64,000 bases of DNA, taken from NCBI RefSeq assembly GCF_013404075.1, contig NZ_JACBJQ010000001.1, positions 186,001-250,000 on the forward strand, written 5' to 3'. This document shows, piece after piece, positions 46,401 through 59,878 of the stretch (its first letter is position 1; the number at the start of each line of letters is the position of its first letter). Under the pieces are notes generated by a model that was not told the origin of the DNA, did no database searches, and worked only from the letters and a program-made list of their open reading frames with translations. Source of the stretch: Mycolicibacterium vinylchloridicum. GTDB taxonomy: Bacteria > Actinomycetota > Actinomycetes > Mycobacteriales > Mycobacteriaceae. Both the position numbers and the translations under genes were made by a program.

Positions 46401-47088
46401 GGCGCGAAACCGAGAACACGCTGCTGCTGATCATCGGGATCGCCTTGGTGATGGTCACGGTCACCGGTGCCTACACCCGCTACGTCAAACCCACGATGCT
46501 GCCGTGGCTGGCCGTCTCGGCGGCGGTGGTGATCGCGCTGGCGCTGGTCGCGATCGCGCGCGATGTCCGCGGCGGAGGTGCGGGCCACGAACACGCCGGC
46601 CACGTACACCGCAACGGCATCGTCTGGCTGCTGGTCGTTCCGGTCGTGCTGCTGATCTTCGTGGTGCCACCGGCATTGAGCGCCAGAGCGGCCGCACCGG
46701 CGGCAGTCACGGTGACGGCAGCGCGGTCCTTCCCGCCGCTGCCGGACGGAGCAGCGCCGACGGTGTCGCTGCCCGAGGTGCTGATGCGCGTCGCGGTCGG
46801 CCCGGTCGGGGGACTGGACGGCAGGCAGATCACCACGACCGGGTTCACCATGCGCGACGGCGATCGGGTCGACCTGGCCAAGATCGTCATCATCTGCTGC
46901 GCTGCGGACGCGCAGCTGGCCCGGCTGCATCTGTCCGGTCCGGCCGCGGCCGGCGCCGCCGCGTTACCGGAGAACACCTGGCTTCAGGTGGCGGGCACGG
47001 TGCCTGCCGGCCAGACATATTCGGGCACCGCGTCGATACCGACGCTGGAGGTGTCGAAGATCGCACGCATCGACCCGCCGGCCAACAC

Positions 47089-47098
<10 letters not shown>
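46397..47098 (+). CDS. TIGR03943/YcgQ-family permease partner (DUF1980)
   Basis: This 233-residue protein has four N-terminal helices and a periplasmic domain. A His-rich loop GHEHAGHVHRNG separates the helices, suggesting metal binding. The soluble part has DGRQITTTGFTMRDGDRVDL and KIVIICCAADAQLARLHL (a conserved CCxAD element), then the tail VSKIARIDPPANTYG. Family members are always next to a UPF0718 permease, as here. Its end overlaps the convergent SGNH gene by 10 bp. Confidence 0.82.
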
Positions 47099-48833
<1,735 letters not shown>

Positions 48834-48837
<4 letters not shown>

Positions 48838-49844
48838 GCCCGTGCTCCAATCAACTCGGCGGCGATATGCTCAGCGGTCCACGGCGCCAGCAGAAATCCC
48901 GACCGGCCGTGTCCGGTCGCCACCAGGGTGTGCTCGTCGAGCCGGCCGACGATCGGCATGTTGTCCGGCGTCATCGGCCGCAAACCCGCCGCGCATTCGG
49001 CCAGTTCGTACTCGCCCAGCGCCGGCATCACCTCGCAGGCGTCGTCGAGCAGCTCGCGGACACCGGTCACCGCGGGCGCGGTGTCACGGCCGTGCTCGTA
49101 CTGCGTGGCGCCGATCACCACACCATCGGCCCTGGGCACCAGGTACACCGAACGGCCGTGCACCCTGGCCCGAACCACCCGCTGCGGCACCGGCATACAG
49201 CCGCGCCGCCAACGCAGTCGCAACACCTCGCCCTTGACCGGGCGAACCTGCAGACCGGGCCACAGCGCCGGCGCATCGATACCGTTGGCGATCACCACGG
49301 TGTCGGCGCCGTCGCGGGCCTCGTCGAGCTGCTGCACCGGTGGCGCCCACCGAACGCCGAGTTGGTCGCAGTGCGCCTCCAGGGCAACCACCAGCTTGCG
49401 GTTGTCCACCGCCAGCTCGTCGGCGGCGATGAAACCGTGCCGAATATTCTGGGCGAGAAGCGGTTCAGTGTCGCGGGCGGTCCTCGTCACGGTGACCGGA
49501 TGACCTTGTACCGACAGCCAGTCCGCGACCGTCCGCAGATCTTCGGCATCGGCGCGGTCCACCCCGACCACCAGCGACTCGCGTGCGGTGACGACATCGC
49601 CGGGCAGGCCGTCGAGAAAGCCGCTGTGCCACAGCCGCAGCGACTCCAGGCCCAACGCCAGCAGCTTCTCCTCACCCGGCCAGCCCTCGCTGTGCGGGGC
49701 AAGCATCCCGCCGGCCACCCAGGACGCACCCCGGCTCCCCGTGGCCCTGTGCACCCGCACCGAAAGTCCGTCGAGCAAGGCGCGGCGCGCGACCGCGAGA
49801 CCGATGACACCGCCCCCGATGACGGCCAGAGATTGCATCGACAT
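48834..49844 (-). CDS. thiO: Glycine oxidase ThiO
   Basis: This 336-residue FAD enzyme oxidises glycine to the dehydroglycine used by ThiG. The dinucleotide fold reads SLAVIGGGVIGLAVARRALL, and the DAO-family elements are GASWVAGGMLAPHSE, YLVPRADGVVIGATQYEHG and HGRSGFLLAPWTAEHIAAEL. AAAGGGA lies just before the ATG. It is the first gene after the TPP riboswitch at 49856-49945. Confidence 0.95.
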
Positions 49845-49855
49845 GTCCCTTTCGC

Positions 49856-49945
49856 TTCCTTCGCCGGCATGACCCGGATCAGGTGGTGACGGTCTGGAGG
49901 GTTATCGCTCCACTCTCAGCCCCGCTCCCGGGGCTCCCGTGCCAA
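49856..49945 (-). ncRNA. TPP riboswitch (THI element) of thiO-thiS-thiG
   Basis: On the minus strand the element reads GGCACGGGAGCCCCGGG..., GGGGCTGAGAGTGGAG (CTGAGAG at 49919-49913), ACCCTCCAGACCGTCACC, and ACCTGATCCGGGTCATGCCG just before thiO. All THI-box blocks are present. It ends about 11 bases before the start codon, leaving only the ribosome site between, so it likely controls translation. Confidence 0.95.
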
Positions 49946-49974
49946 CCGTCCACGCTAGCCGCTACCGTCGCGGT

Positions 49975-50637
49975 GTGCACGAACCTCACACCAGGCTCGC
50001 GACCGCACGGCTCTACCTCTGCACCGATGCCCGCCGCGAGCGCGGTGAACTGGCCGAATTCGCCGACGCGGCGCTGGCCGGTGGCGTCGACCTCATTCAG
50101 CTGCGGGACAAGGGCTCCCCCGGCGAGCAACAGTTCGGCCCGCTGGAGGCGCGCGGTGAGCTTCAGGCACTGGAGATCCTGGCGGATGCGGCCGGCCGGC
50201 ACGGCGCGCTGCTGGCCGTCAACGACCGCGCCGATATCGCCCGCGCGGCCGGCGCCGACGTCCTGCATCTGGGCCAGGATGACCTGCCGCTGGAGGTGGC
50301 GCGCGACATCGTCGGCGACGCAACCGTGATCGGCCGATCCACACACGCGATCGGTGAGGCCGCCCGGGCGCTGACCGAGGACGTCGACTACTTCTGCGTC
50401 GGCCCGTGCTGGCCGACGCCGACCAAGCCGGGTCGTCCCGCCCCTGGCCTCGACCTGGTGCGCGAGGTGGCTGCGCTGCAGCCCGACAAGCCGTGGTTCG
50501 CGATCGGCGGGATCGACGAGGAGCGACTGCCCGAGGTACTGGCTGCCGGCGCAACGCGAATCGTGGTGGTGCGTGCGATCACCGCGGCTGACGATCCACA
50601 GGCCGCCGCCGCGAGGTTGCGTGCGGCGCTCAGCTGA
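49975..50637 (+). CDS. thiE: Thiamine-phosphate synthase
   Basis: This 220-residue TIM-barrel enzyme joins HMP-PP and thiazole phosphate. Seen are [32 protein letters not shown] (pyrophosphate-binding), [51 protein letters not shown] and [14 protein letters not shown] 49975 gives VHEPHTRL, aligning with the M. tuberculosis start. It is divergent from thiO; only about 30 bp separate its start from the outer end of the riboswitch, so it has its own short promoter and no TPP element of its own. Confidence 0.95.
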   Translation: MHEPHTRLATARLYLCTDARRERGELAEFADAALAGGVDLIQLRDKGSPGEQQFGPLEARGELQALEILADAAGRHGALLAVNDRADIARAAGADVLHLGQDDLPLEVARDIVGDATVIGRSTHAIGEAARALTEDVDYFCVGPCWPTPTKPGRPAPGLDLVREVAALQPDKPWFAIGGIDEERLPEVLAAGATRIVVVRAITAADDPQAAAARLRAALS

Positions 50638-51211
50638 CTTCCGCGGCGGCCGACGTGCACCACGCAAAGACCCCCGAGGAGATCTCGACGGTGTGCGGCA
50701 CCGGCTGCCGGCATGCGTCATGATCGTGCGCGCTCAGCGTCGTCGTGATGCGCAGCCGTTCCCAGCTGGCGGCGAAGCCCGGATGCAGTGGCAGCTCGAC
50801 CACCTCGTCCTCGGCCACCCAGCGCAGCTCGGAGCTCTCCCGGTTGGCCACGGTGGTGAGCAATTCGGGGGCGTCGGCGACGACCGTGGTGTAGCTCCAG
50901 TGCGAACCGCTGGCGCCGAAGACCTCCGCGGTCACGACCGTCGCGCGAACCTGCACATGCTCGGCGAGCAGCCCCGCCTCCTCGTGAGCCTCGCGAACCG
51001 CGGCCTGTTCGGGAGTTTCGTGGCTGTCCCGCGCGCCGCCGGGCAGTGCCCAGGTGCCGCCCTGATGACTCCAGGGGGCGCGGTGCTGCAGCAGAACTGC
51101 GGGGGTTCCGTCGGCGCGGGGTGCCCGCAACAACAGTCCGGCGGCGCCGTGCACTCCCCAGTAGTGGGTGCCGGTATCGGACACCACCCAGCCGTCGCCA
51201 TCCCCACGCAC
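50630..51211 (-). CDS. mutT3: Nudix hydrolase (MutT3-like)
   Basis: This 193-residue Nudix protein carries the box [17 protein letters not shown]...EEAGL (Gx5Ex7REUxEExGU complete), preceded by QGGTWALPG. Roles in this family include hydrolysis of oxidised or canonical nucleotides. The adjacency to thiE and M. tuberculosis synteny (Rv0413) give the symbol; the enzyme is sometimes misnamed and its true substrate is not certain. The start is GTG 51211. Its end overlaps thiE by 8 bp (convergent). Confidence 0.9.
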   Translation of the reverse strand: MRGDGDGWVVSDTGTHYWGVHGAAGLLLRAPRADGTPAVLLQHRAPWSHQGGTWALPGGARDSHETPEQAAVREAHEEAGLLAEHVQVRATVVTAEVFGASGSHWSYTTVVADAPELLTTVANRESSELRWVAEDEVVELPLHPGFAASWERLRITTTLSAHDHDACRQPVPHTVEISSGVFAWCTSAAAEVS

Positions 51212-51363
51212 GCGTTCAGGATAAGCGCGCCACGCCGGAGTAGGTCGGTCGATCCCACCCCATCCTCAACCAGACCTCTTAGGATTGTCTCAGGAAGCGA
51301 CACCGGGTATCCCGGTACGGACAACAGTGGATCGGTGGCAACAGGGAATGAGGTCCGCGAGCG

Positions 51364-52679
51364 GTGACCGTTGAGCTGGCACACCCGTCGACCGAGCCGT
51401 TGGGGCAACGGACGCCGATCGTGCCCGCTCACCCGCGCTGGTGGTTCCTGCGAACCACGCCGGGGCGGATCCTGACCCTCGGCCTGATCCTTGCCACGCT
51501 GGGGATCCTGTCCGCGTTCGCCACCTCCACCACGATCACCAATCGGCAGACGCAGCTGACCACCGTCCTCAACCACACCGAACCGCTGTCGTTCGCCGCC
51601 GGCCAGCTGTACACCACGCTGTCGGTGGCCGACGCCGCCGCGGCCACCGCGTTCATCGCCGGCTCGGAGCCACGTGCCGTACGGCAGCGTTATGAACAGG
51701 CGATCACCGACGCGGCCGTCGCGGTCACCCGGGCATCCAGCGGGCTCACCGACGAACCCCTGGTGCAGCTGCTGGGCCGGATCAACGCACAGCTGGCCGT
51801 CTACACCGGCCTGATCGAGACGGCGCGGACCAACAACCGGATGGGCAACCCGGTCGGTTCGTCCTACCTCTCGGAGGCCTCCGCGCTGATGCAGCAGCAG
51901 ATCCTGCCCGACGCGCAGCGGCTCTACGAGCAGACGTCGGCGCGGGTTGACGCGGAGACGACGGCCTCCACCCGGATCCCTGCGCCGGTGATCGCGGTGG
52001 TCGCGGTGACCCTGCTGTTCGGGGCGTTCGGACATCGATGGCTGGCCGACCGAACCAAACGCCGGATCAATGTCGGCCTGATCATCGGCGGCCTGGCCAT
52101 CGTCGTGATGGTCATCTGGGTGGGCTCGGCGCTGATCATTTCCACCGCCGGGAGCCGGGCCGCCAAGGACACCGCGGCCGAGTCGTTGAAAACGGTGACT
52201 AACCTGGCGATCACCGCCCAGCAGGCCCGCGCCGACGAGACGCTGTCGCTGATCCGCCGGGGCGACGAAGACCTCCGGAAGCGGTCCTACTACCAACGCG
52301 TTGAAGCCATGCACACTCAGCTCGCCGACTATCTGGCCCGCAATGACGCCATCGCCAAAGGCGAGCTGGCGAACGCCGACCAGCTGCTGACCAAGTGGCG
52401 CCAAGCCGACGAGCGCATCAACGCCTACATCTCGGTCGGCAACTACCAGGCCGCCACCCAGGTGGCGCTGGGCACCGGCGAGGACGATTCGACGCCGGCG
52501 TTCGACAAACTCGACGACGCGCTGTCCCTCGGTATCCGGGAGAGCCGCAACCAACTCCGCAACGACATCCTGTCGGCGCGCCGGGTGCTGTCGGGCACGA
52601 CCGTCGGCGGTGTGGTGCTTTCGGTCGGCGCGGCGTTGGCGGTGGCGCTCGGGCTGTGGCCGAGGTTGAGTGAGTACAG

Positions 52680-52683
<4 letters not shown>
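51364..52683 (+). CDS. glnX: Membrane signalling protein GlnX (Rv0412c-like)
   Basis: This 439-residue protein has a short cytosolic N-terminus, helix 1 (ILTLGLILATLGILSAFATS), a large extracytoplasmic helical domain, helices near residues 205-225 and 240-265, a second extracytoplasmic domain, and a last helix (VGGVVLSVGAALAVALGLWP). By family knowledge it relays the GlnH amino-acid signal across the membrane to PknG. It begins at GTG 51364 in an operon with both partners. An ACCGGG-tat-CCCGGT repeat near 51302 lies in its promoter region. Confidence 0.85.
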
Positions 52684-55897
<3,214 letters not shown>

Positions 55898-55976
55898 CGG
55901 ATCGGCCCTACCACCAAAGCGCCGACGTCGGCTGCTCGTCCAGTTCGGCATCCACCACGCCGGCTAGCTTGGGATC

Positions 55977-55999
55977 GACTGTGCGCCTAGCGCATAGTC
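55977..55999. terminator. Imperfect stem-loop between pknG and the convergent DUF559 pseudogene
   Basis: GACTGTGCG (55977-55985) pairs with CGCATAGTC (55991-55999) with one mismatch and a 5-base loop. It overlaps the ancestral stop codon of the DUF559 frame and lies about 80 bp after pknG. There is no U-tract, so termination is inferred from position. Confidence 0.4.
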
Positions 56000-56847
56000 G
56001 ATTCGCGCTTGGCGATCGCGCCTCGCGCCCTGCGCAAAATGTCCGCCGGGTGATCCTCCTTCACGACTCGCAACAGGTGCCAGCCGAGGTCTTCGACCAA
56101 GTCCCAACGTCAGATATCGCGTAGGTACTGTCGACGGTCCGTCCGGTGGTGGTCGCCGTCGTATTCGACGCCGACCATCAACTCCGGCCAGCCCATATCC
56201 AGATATGCAACGACGAGACCGTCATCGGCATACACCGGCACCTGCGTCTGCGGTCTTGGCAGGCCACCACGAATCAGGACCAGTCGCAGGTAAGACTCCT
56301 GCGGTGACTCCGCTCCGCGGTCGACGAGTTCCAACACGGATTCCAGATTGCGCAGACCGCGGGCACCAGGGTGGCCCGCGGCAACGGCCTGCACATCCTC
56401 GACGCTGAACCTCGTGGCCCTGGCAAGGGCATCGAGCCGGGCGACGGCAGACGATACGCTGCCGCGCCGACCCAGGTCGAAGGCCGTTCTGGCCGGGGTC
56501 GTCACGTGTCGGCCTTCGATCAACTGCGCCTCGTCGCTGTGCAATTGGACCCGTCGGGTTATCACGCCCCTCGGTGGCCGCGAGTTGGCGTGGAACAACT
56601 CAACGGGTGTATCGTCCGAAATCCATTTCGTGCCATGCACAGCCGCAGCAGCGAGCCCGGCGATGGTGGCCTGGCCGTGAGACCACAGCCACGCGGCAGC
56701 GATCCGGTCCTGAAGCGGCGCTTGGCTGTCCCGGGTTACGTAGACGTCAGGAAGTACGGCGCGATACCGGGTACGTAACTGATGCCGGTTCAGCAGGCCT
56801 TGCGCGAGCGCCTCACTGCCGACGAAGGGCTGGCCACAGTCCCACAC
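55987..56847 (-). pseudogene. Second AbiEi/DUF559-family gene, interrupted by an in-frame TGA
   Basis: From GTG 56847 the frame encodes a protein like that at 33490-34344: SEALAQGLLNRHQLRTRYRA, VLPDVYVTRDS, RRGSVSSAVARLDALARATR, SPQESYLRLVL, LDMGWPELMVGVEYDGD and HHRTDRRQYLRDI. A TGA at 56110-56112 then cuts it at 245 residues. In the same frame the reading continues RWDLVEDLGWHLLRVVKEDH to a stop at 55987, matching the tail of the intact paralogue (RPIVESLGWAVDHVIKED). A single C-to-T change (CGA to TGA) explains it. The nuclease-fold core residues are before the stop, so a truncated product could still be made, but loss of function is likelier. Confidence 0.8.
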
Positions 56848-56927
56848 CGCTGCAGGTTGCCACGTGATCCGGCACCGTGCGTTCGGCTATCCACAGCTGG
56901 GCGTCATCGACTGTGCACTCACGGCGC

Positions 56928-56983
56928 CGAGTGTGTACCTACGGCGCCGATCCGCAGAAAATCCCGCCCTGCGTACACACTCG
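56928..56983. repeat. 56-bp palindromic element upstream of the DUF559 pseudogene
   Basis: CGAGTGTGTAC (56928-56938) and GTACACACTCG (56973-56983) are perfect 11-bp inverted ends; ACGGCGCCGA is repeated at 56921-56930 and 56941-56950. It starts 80 bp upstream of the pseudogene start and touches the stop codon of the SRPBCC gene (56985), for which it may also act as terminator. Size and CGAGT...ACTCG ends resemble the element at 34397-34453 beside the other DUF559 gene. Confidence 0.7.
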
Positions 56984-56984
56984 A

Positions 56985-57416
56985 CTAGCCGAATCGCGCT
57001 GCGAGTTGGCCGAAGGTGACGATCCAACCGGTGTGGAAGGACTCGAATTCACTTGGCGGCAGCAGGGAATGCTCGATCGACATCAACGTCTGACCCTCAC
57101 CTGCCGACTCGAACGTCACATTGACGATGCTGGCCTGTGTCGGGTCTTCCCAGTTGGAGTTGCTCCAGGTGAACCTCAGCAGATCCGGACGCTCGATGGC
57201 CAGGAATTGCCCGCTGATGAGCACCCGCGTGCCGGAATCTTCGACGTCGAATCGCACGGTGCCGCCGACCCGGGCTTCGACGGCGACATCGACAACCTGC
57301 ACCGGATGCGGACACATCCACTCCTTCAGTGATTCTGGGTCGAGCCATTCGTCGAACACCTCTGCCGGCGTAGCAGGCATGACGCGCTGGACGAGAACGG
57401 TCACCGTCTGGCTCAT
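56985..57416 (-). CDS. SRPBCC/AHSA1-type protein in an ArsR operon
   Basis: This 143-residue AHSA1-like protein begins MSQTVTVLVQRVMPATPAEV and shows FDEWLDPESLKEWMCPHPVQ, VGGTVRFDVEDSGTRVLISG, then FTWSNSNWEDPTQASIVNVTF and LPPSEFESFHTGWIVTFGQL. ArsR-SRPBCC pairs are very common in actinobacteria and in this arrangement the SRPBCC protein is thought to bind a small molecule. ATG 57416 overlaps the arsR stop as ATGA; the longer upstream frame lies inside arsR. Confidence 0.85.
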   Translation of the reverse strand: MSQTVTVLVQRVMPATPAEVFDEWLDPESLKEWMCPHPVQVVDVAVEARVGGTVRFDVEDSGTRVLISGQFLAIERPDLLRFTWSNSNWEDPTQASIVNVTFESAGEGQTLMSIEHSLLPPSEFESFHTGWIVTFGQLAARFG

Positions 57417-57748
57417 CGGCCCTTTCCCTTCTTGCTGCGCAGTCGGGCCGCCAGCGCATCGGCACGTACCGACCAGAATCGAGTCTGTTCGTCGATCCAA
57501 TGCTGTGCCTCACCAAGCCCTTCCGGCCGCAGCGACACCCAATGTTCGCGGCCGCGCACCTCACGCTGGATGAGCCCGGCCGATTCCAGCACTCCGATAT
57601 GGCGCGACACTCCGGCGAACGTCATCGGCAGTGGTGCGGCCAGGTCGGTGATCCGCGCGTCGCCGCCGCGCAGCGTTTCGATCAGATGTCGACGGGTCGG
57701 ATCAGCCAACGCGGCGTAGGCACGATCCAGAACCTGATCTTCAACCAT
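57413..57748 (-). CDS. ArsR-family transcriptional regulator
   Basis: This 111-residue winged-helix repressor reads VLDRAYAALADPTRRHLIET, DLAAPLPMTFAGVSRHIGVL (recognition helix) and ESAGLIQREVRGREHWVSL. It has no Cys pair of the metal-sensing ArsR/SmtB type, consistent with the SRPBCC-linked subgroup. TATAGT (57756-57761) lies 7 bases before the ATG, indicating a leaderless transcript. It is divergent from the DUF899 gene, with a palindromic operator between. Confidence 0.9.
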   Translation of the reverse strand: MVEDQVLDRAYAALADPTRRHLIETLRGGDARITDLAAPLPMTFAGVSRHIGVLESAGLIQREVRGREHWVSLRPEGLGEAQHWIDEQTRFWSVRADALAARLRSKKGKGR

Positions 57749-57782
57749 CTTGTTGACTATAGACGGCCCGCCTGGTTCCCTG

Positions 57783-57816
57783 GAGTCAAATATTCAACTC
57801 ATTTGTTGAATGACTC
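57783..57816. promoter_or_regulatory. Nested inverted-repeat operator between arsR and DUF899 genes
   Basis: ATTCAAC (57792-57798)/GTTGAAT (57805-57811) is a perfect 7-bp repeat with a 6-base A/T-rich spacer. An outer pair GAGTCA (57783-57788)/TGACTC (57811-57816) encloses it. The size and A/T-rich centre suit an ArsR dimer site, and the adjacent divergent arsR makes autorepression plus control of the DUF899 gene likely. Confidence 0.6.
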
Positions 57817-57829
57817 GGAAGGAGCACCA

Positions 57830-58573
57830 ATGAATACGCCCGACATCGTCTCGGCAGACGAGTGGGACACTGCCCGCCGGCAACTGCTCGTCAAGGAGAA
57901 AGAGCTGACCCGGGCCCGCGACGCAATGGCCGCGCTGCGCCGGCGAATGCCCTGGACGCCGGTCGACAAGACCTATGAGTTCGACGGCCCGGACGGCACG
58001 GTGAACCTGCTCGACCTGTTCGACGGCCGGCGCCAGCTCATTGTCTACCGCGCCTTCCTGGACCCCGGCGTGCATGGCTGGCCCGACCACGGTTGCGTCG
58101 GATGTTCATTGATGGCCGACCACATCGGCAATCTTGCGCACCTCAACGCCCGTGACACCACGCTGGTGTACGCCTCACGCGGACCACAGGTCGACATTCA
58201 GCGGATCAAGGCCGGCATGGGCTGGGACATCCCCTGGTACACGATGCTGCCGCACCCCGGCAGCGCCTTCGACGTCGACTTCGGCGTCGACCAGTGGCAC
58301 GGCACCAACGCCTTCGTCCGCGACGGCGACCAGATCTATCGCACCTACTTCATCGACAGTCGCGGCGACGAGATCTTCGTCAACACATGGCATTTCCTCG
58401 ACATGACCGCACTGGGGCGCCAAGAGGTCTGGGAGGACTCACCGGACGGCTATCCCCAGAGCAAGCCCTACGAGTGGTGGAGTTGGCACGACAACTACCC
58501 CGAGCACACACCGTCGCGCTGGTTCGGGGATCCCGACCCCGACGATCCCCACGATCCGCGGCCGCCGCGCTGA
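57830..58573 (+). CDS. DUF899-family thioredoxin-like protein
   Basis: This 247-residue member of the DUF899 (AhpC/TSA-like) family begins MNTPDIVSADEWDTARRQLL. It contains ELTRARDAMAALRRRMPWTP, DLFDGRRQLIVYRAFLDPGV, the CVGC pair in PDHGCVGCSLMADHIGN, and WHGTNAFVRDGDQIYRTYFI. A redox role is inferred from the CxxC and fold. GGAAGGAG (57817-57824) is a strong ribosome site 5 bases before the ATG. It is divergent from arsR and likely its regulatory target. Confidence 0.88.
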   Translation: MNTPDIVSADEWDTARRQLLVKEKELTRARDAMAALRRRMPWTPVDKTYEFDGPDGTVNLLDLFDGRRQLIVYRAFLDPGVHGWPDHGCVGCSLMADHIGNLAHLNARDTTLVYASRGPQVDIQRIKAGMGWDIPWYTMLPHPGSAFDVDFGVDQWHGTNAFVRDGDQIYRTYFIDSRGDEIFVNTWHFLDMTALGRQEVWEDSPDGYPQSKPYEWWSWHDNYPEHTPSRWFGDPDPDDPHDPRPPR

Positions 58574-58645
58574 TCGCCCCTATCGGCCACTGACGCGTCG
58601 CAAAGCCCCGGTGCAACAGTCCTGTAGTGACTAGCATCCAACTTT

Positions 58646-59878
58646 GTGCGACGAATGCCCGCCGCGAAAGCAGTCTCGATAGTGATGATCGTCGCCCTGA
58701 TCAGCGTCGGCTGCAGTGGTCGCCCGGATCGGCCCCCGGTGAAAGAGGACGGTCCGTCGGAGAACTACGGCGATGTGATCGCCAGCGATGCGGCAACCGA
58801 TCTCGATCCGTCGCTGCAATCGGCCGTCGGGTGGGCTCAGCGCTTCACCTACGCGTCCCGATCGGGGATCAATGACAGCACCACCCACGTCACGGGAATC
58901 CTGTTAGCGCCCAAGGGCAGCCCCCCGCAAGGAGGGTGGCGGATCGTCGCGTTCGGACATGCCGCGACGGGGACCCAGCCCGGCTGTGGACCCTCGACAT
59001 CACCTCTGCTCGATTCGCCTGCCGTTCTGCAGCAGCTGCTGCAGGCGGGCTATCCGGTGGTGATGTCGGATTACCAGGCATTGGGCAGCCTGGACAAGAT
59101 CCAGGATCGACCGGGTCGGGACATCTATCATCCCTACCTCGACTCGACGACAGTCGGCTACAACCTGATCGATTCGGTTCGCGCCGCCCGTCAGCTGATC
59201 GAGCGAGCTGTCACCCCGGCCTCCACCTCCTTTCTCGCGCTGGGCATCGGCCAGGGCGGCCAGGCCGCGTGGGCGGCCAACGAGCTGATGGCCAATCAGG
59301 GCCAGAATCTGACGCTGCTGGGATCCGTCGCGATTTCGCCTGCAGCCGACATCACCGGGCTGGCCGACCTGGCCGAGGCCGGCACTCTCAACCCTCAACA
59401 ACAACTCGCGCTCCAAGCATTTCTCGCCGGCGTGAAGAATTCCTACTTCGACGATTTCAACCTCGACGACTACCGCGGCGGAATCGTCGCGCAGCAATGG
59501 GACGCGCTGCTGGCCTGTGACGCGGCCGGCGCTGCCGAGCGGGCAACGATCGCCGGTCAGATCACGCCCGACGACCTGCGTCCCCACTCTCCCGCGGCGG
59601 CGGCGACCCTGCGCGGCTTCTTGAAGAAGAGCAGCCTTCCGCAGGGGCCCGCCCAGGCTCCGATGCTGGTGATCTACGGGGACAACGATCCGCTGGTTCC
59701 GGCGGCGTGGACCGATGCCGCGCTCGACCGCGCCTGCAAGATGGGCGATGTCATCACCATCCGGCGCCTGCCGGGTGATGCGCCGGACCAGCTCGACATG
59801 CCCGAAGCGCTGGACTGGATGAACCAACGGGTCAATTCCGTTCCAGCGCCCAATGATTGCGTAGGCCGTCCATCGTGA
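58646..59878 (+). CDS. Secretory-lipase-like lipoprotein lacking the nucleophile serine
   Basis: This 410-residue exported protein has a lipobox in VALISVGC and the secretory lipase (LIP, PF03583-like) fold: VTGILLAPKGSPPQGGWRIV, AFGHAATGTQPGCGPST (oxyanion region), YPVVMSDYQALG, LVIYGDNDPLVP (Asp). The nucleophile elbow reads LALGIGQGGQAAW. Gly202 stands where the family has Ser in GxSxGG, so classical hydrolysis is not expected. The start is GTG 58646, with ATG 58655 as alternative. It overlaps the next esterase-like gene by GTGA, forming an operon of two surface hydrolase-fold proteins. Confidence 0.82.
   Translation: MRRMPAAKAVSIVMIVALISVGCSGRPDRPPVKEDGPSENYGDVIASDAATDLDPSLQSAVGWAQRFTYASRSGINDSTTHVTGILLAPKGSPPQGGWRIVAFGHAATGTQPGCGPSTSPLLDSPAVLQQLLQAGYPVVMSDYQALGSLDKIQDRPGRDIYHPYLDSTTVGYNLIDSVRAARQLIERAVTPASTSFLALGIGQGGQAAWAANELMANQGQNLTLLGSVAISPAADITGLADLAEAGTLNPQQQLALQAFLAGVKNSYFDDFNLDDYRGGIVAQQWDALLACDAAGAAERATIAGQITPDDLRPHSPAAAATLRGFLKKSSLPQGPAQAPMLVIYGDNDPLVPAAWTDAALDRACKMGDVITIRRLPGDAPDQLDMPEALDWMNQRVNSVPAPNDCVGRPS

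Noticed and set aside
50932..52554. Leftward 540-codon frame over mutT3 and glnX
   Set aside because: Runs antisense through glnX, which is supported by membrane helices and operon context.
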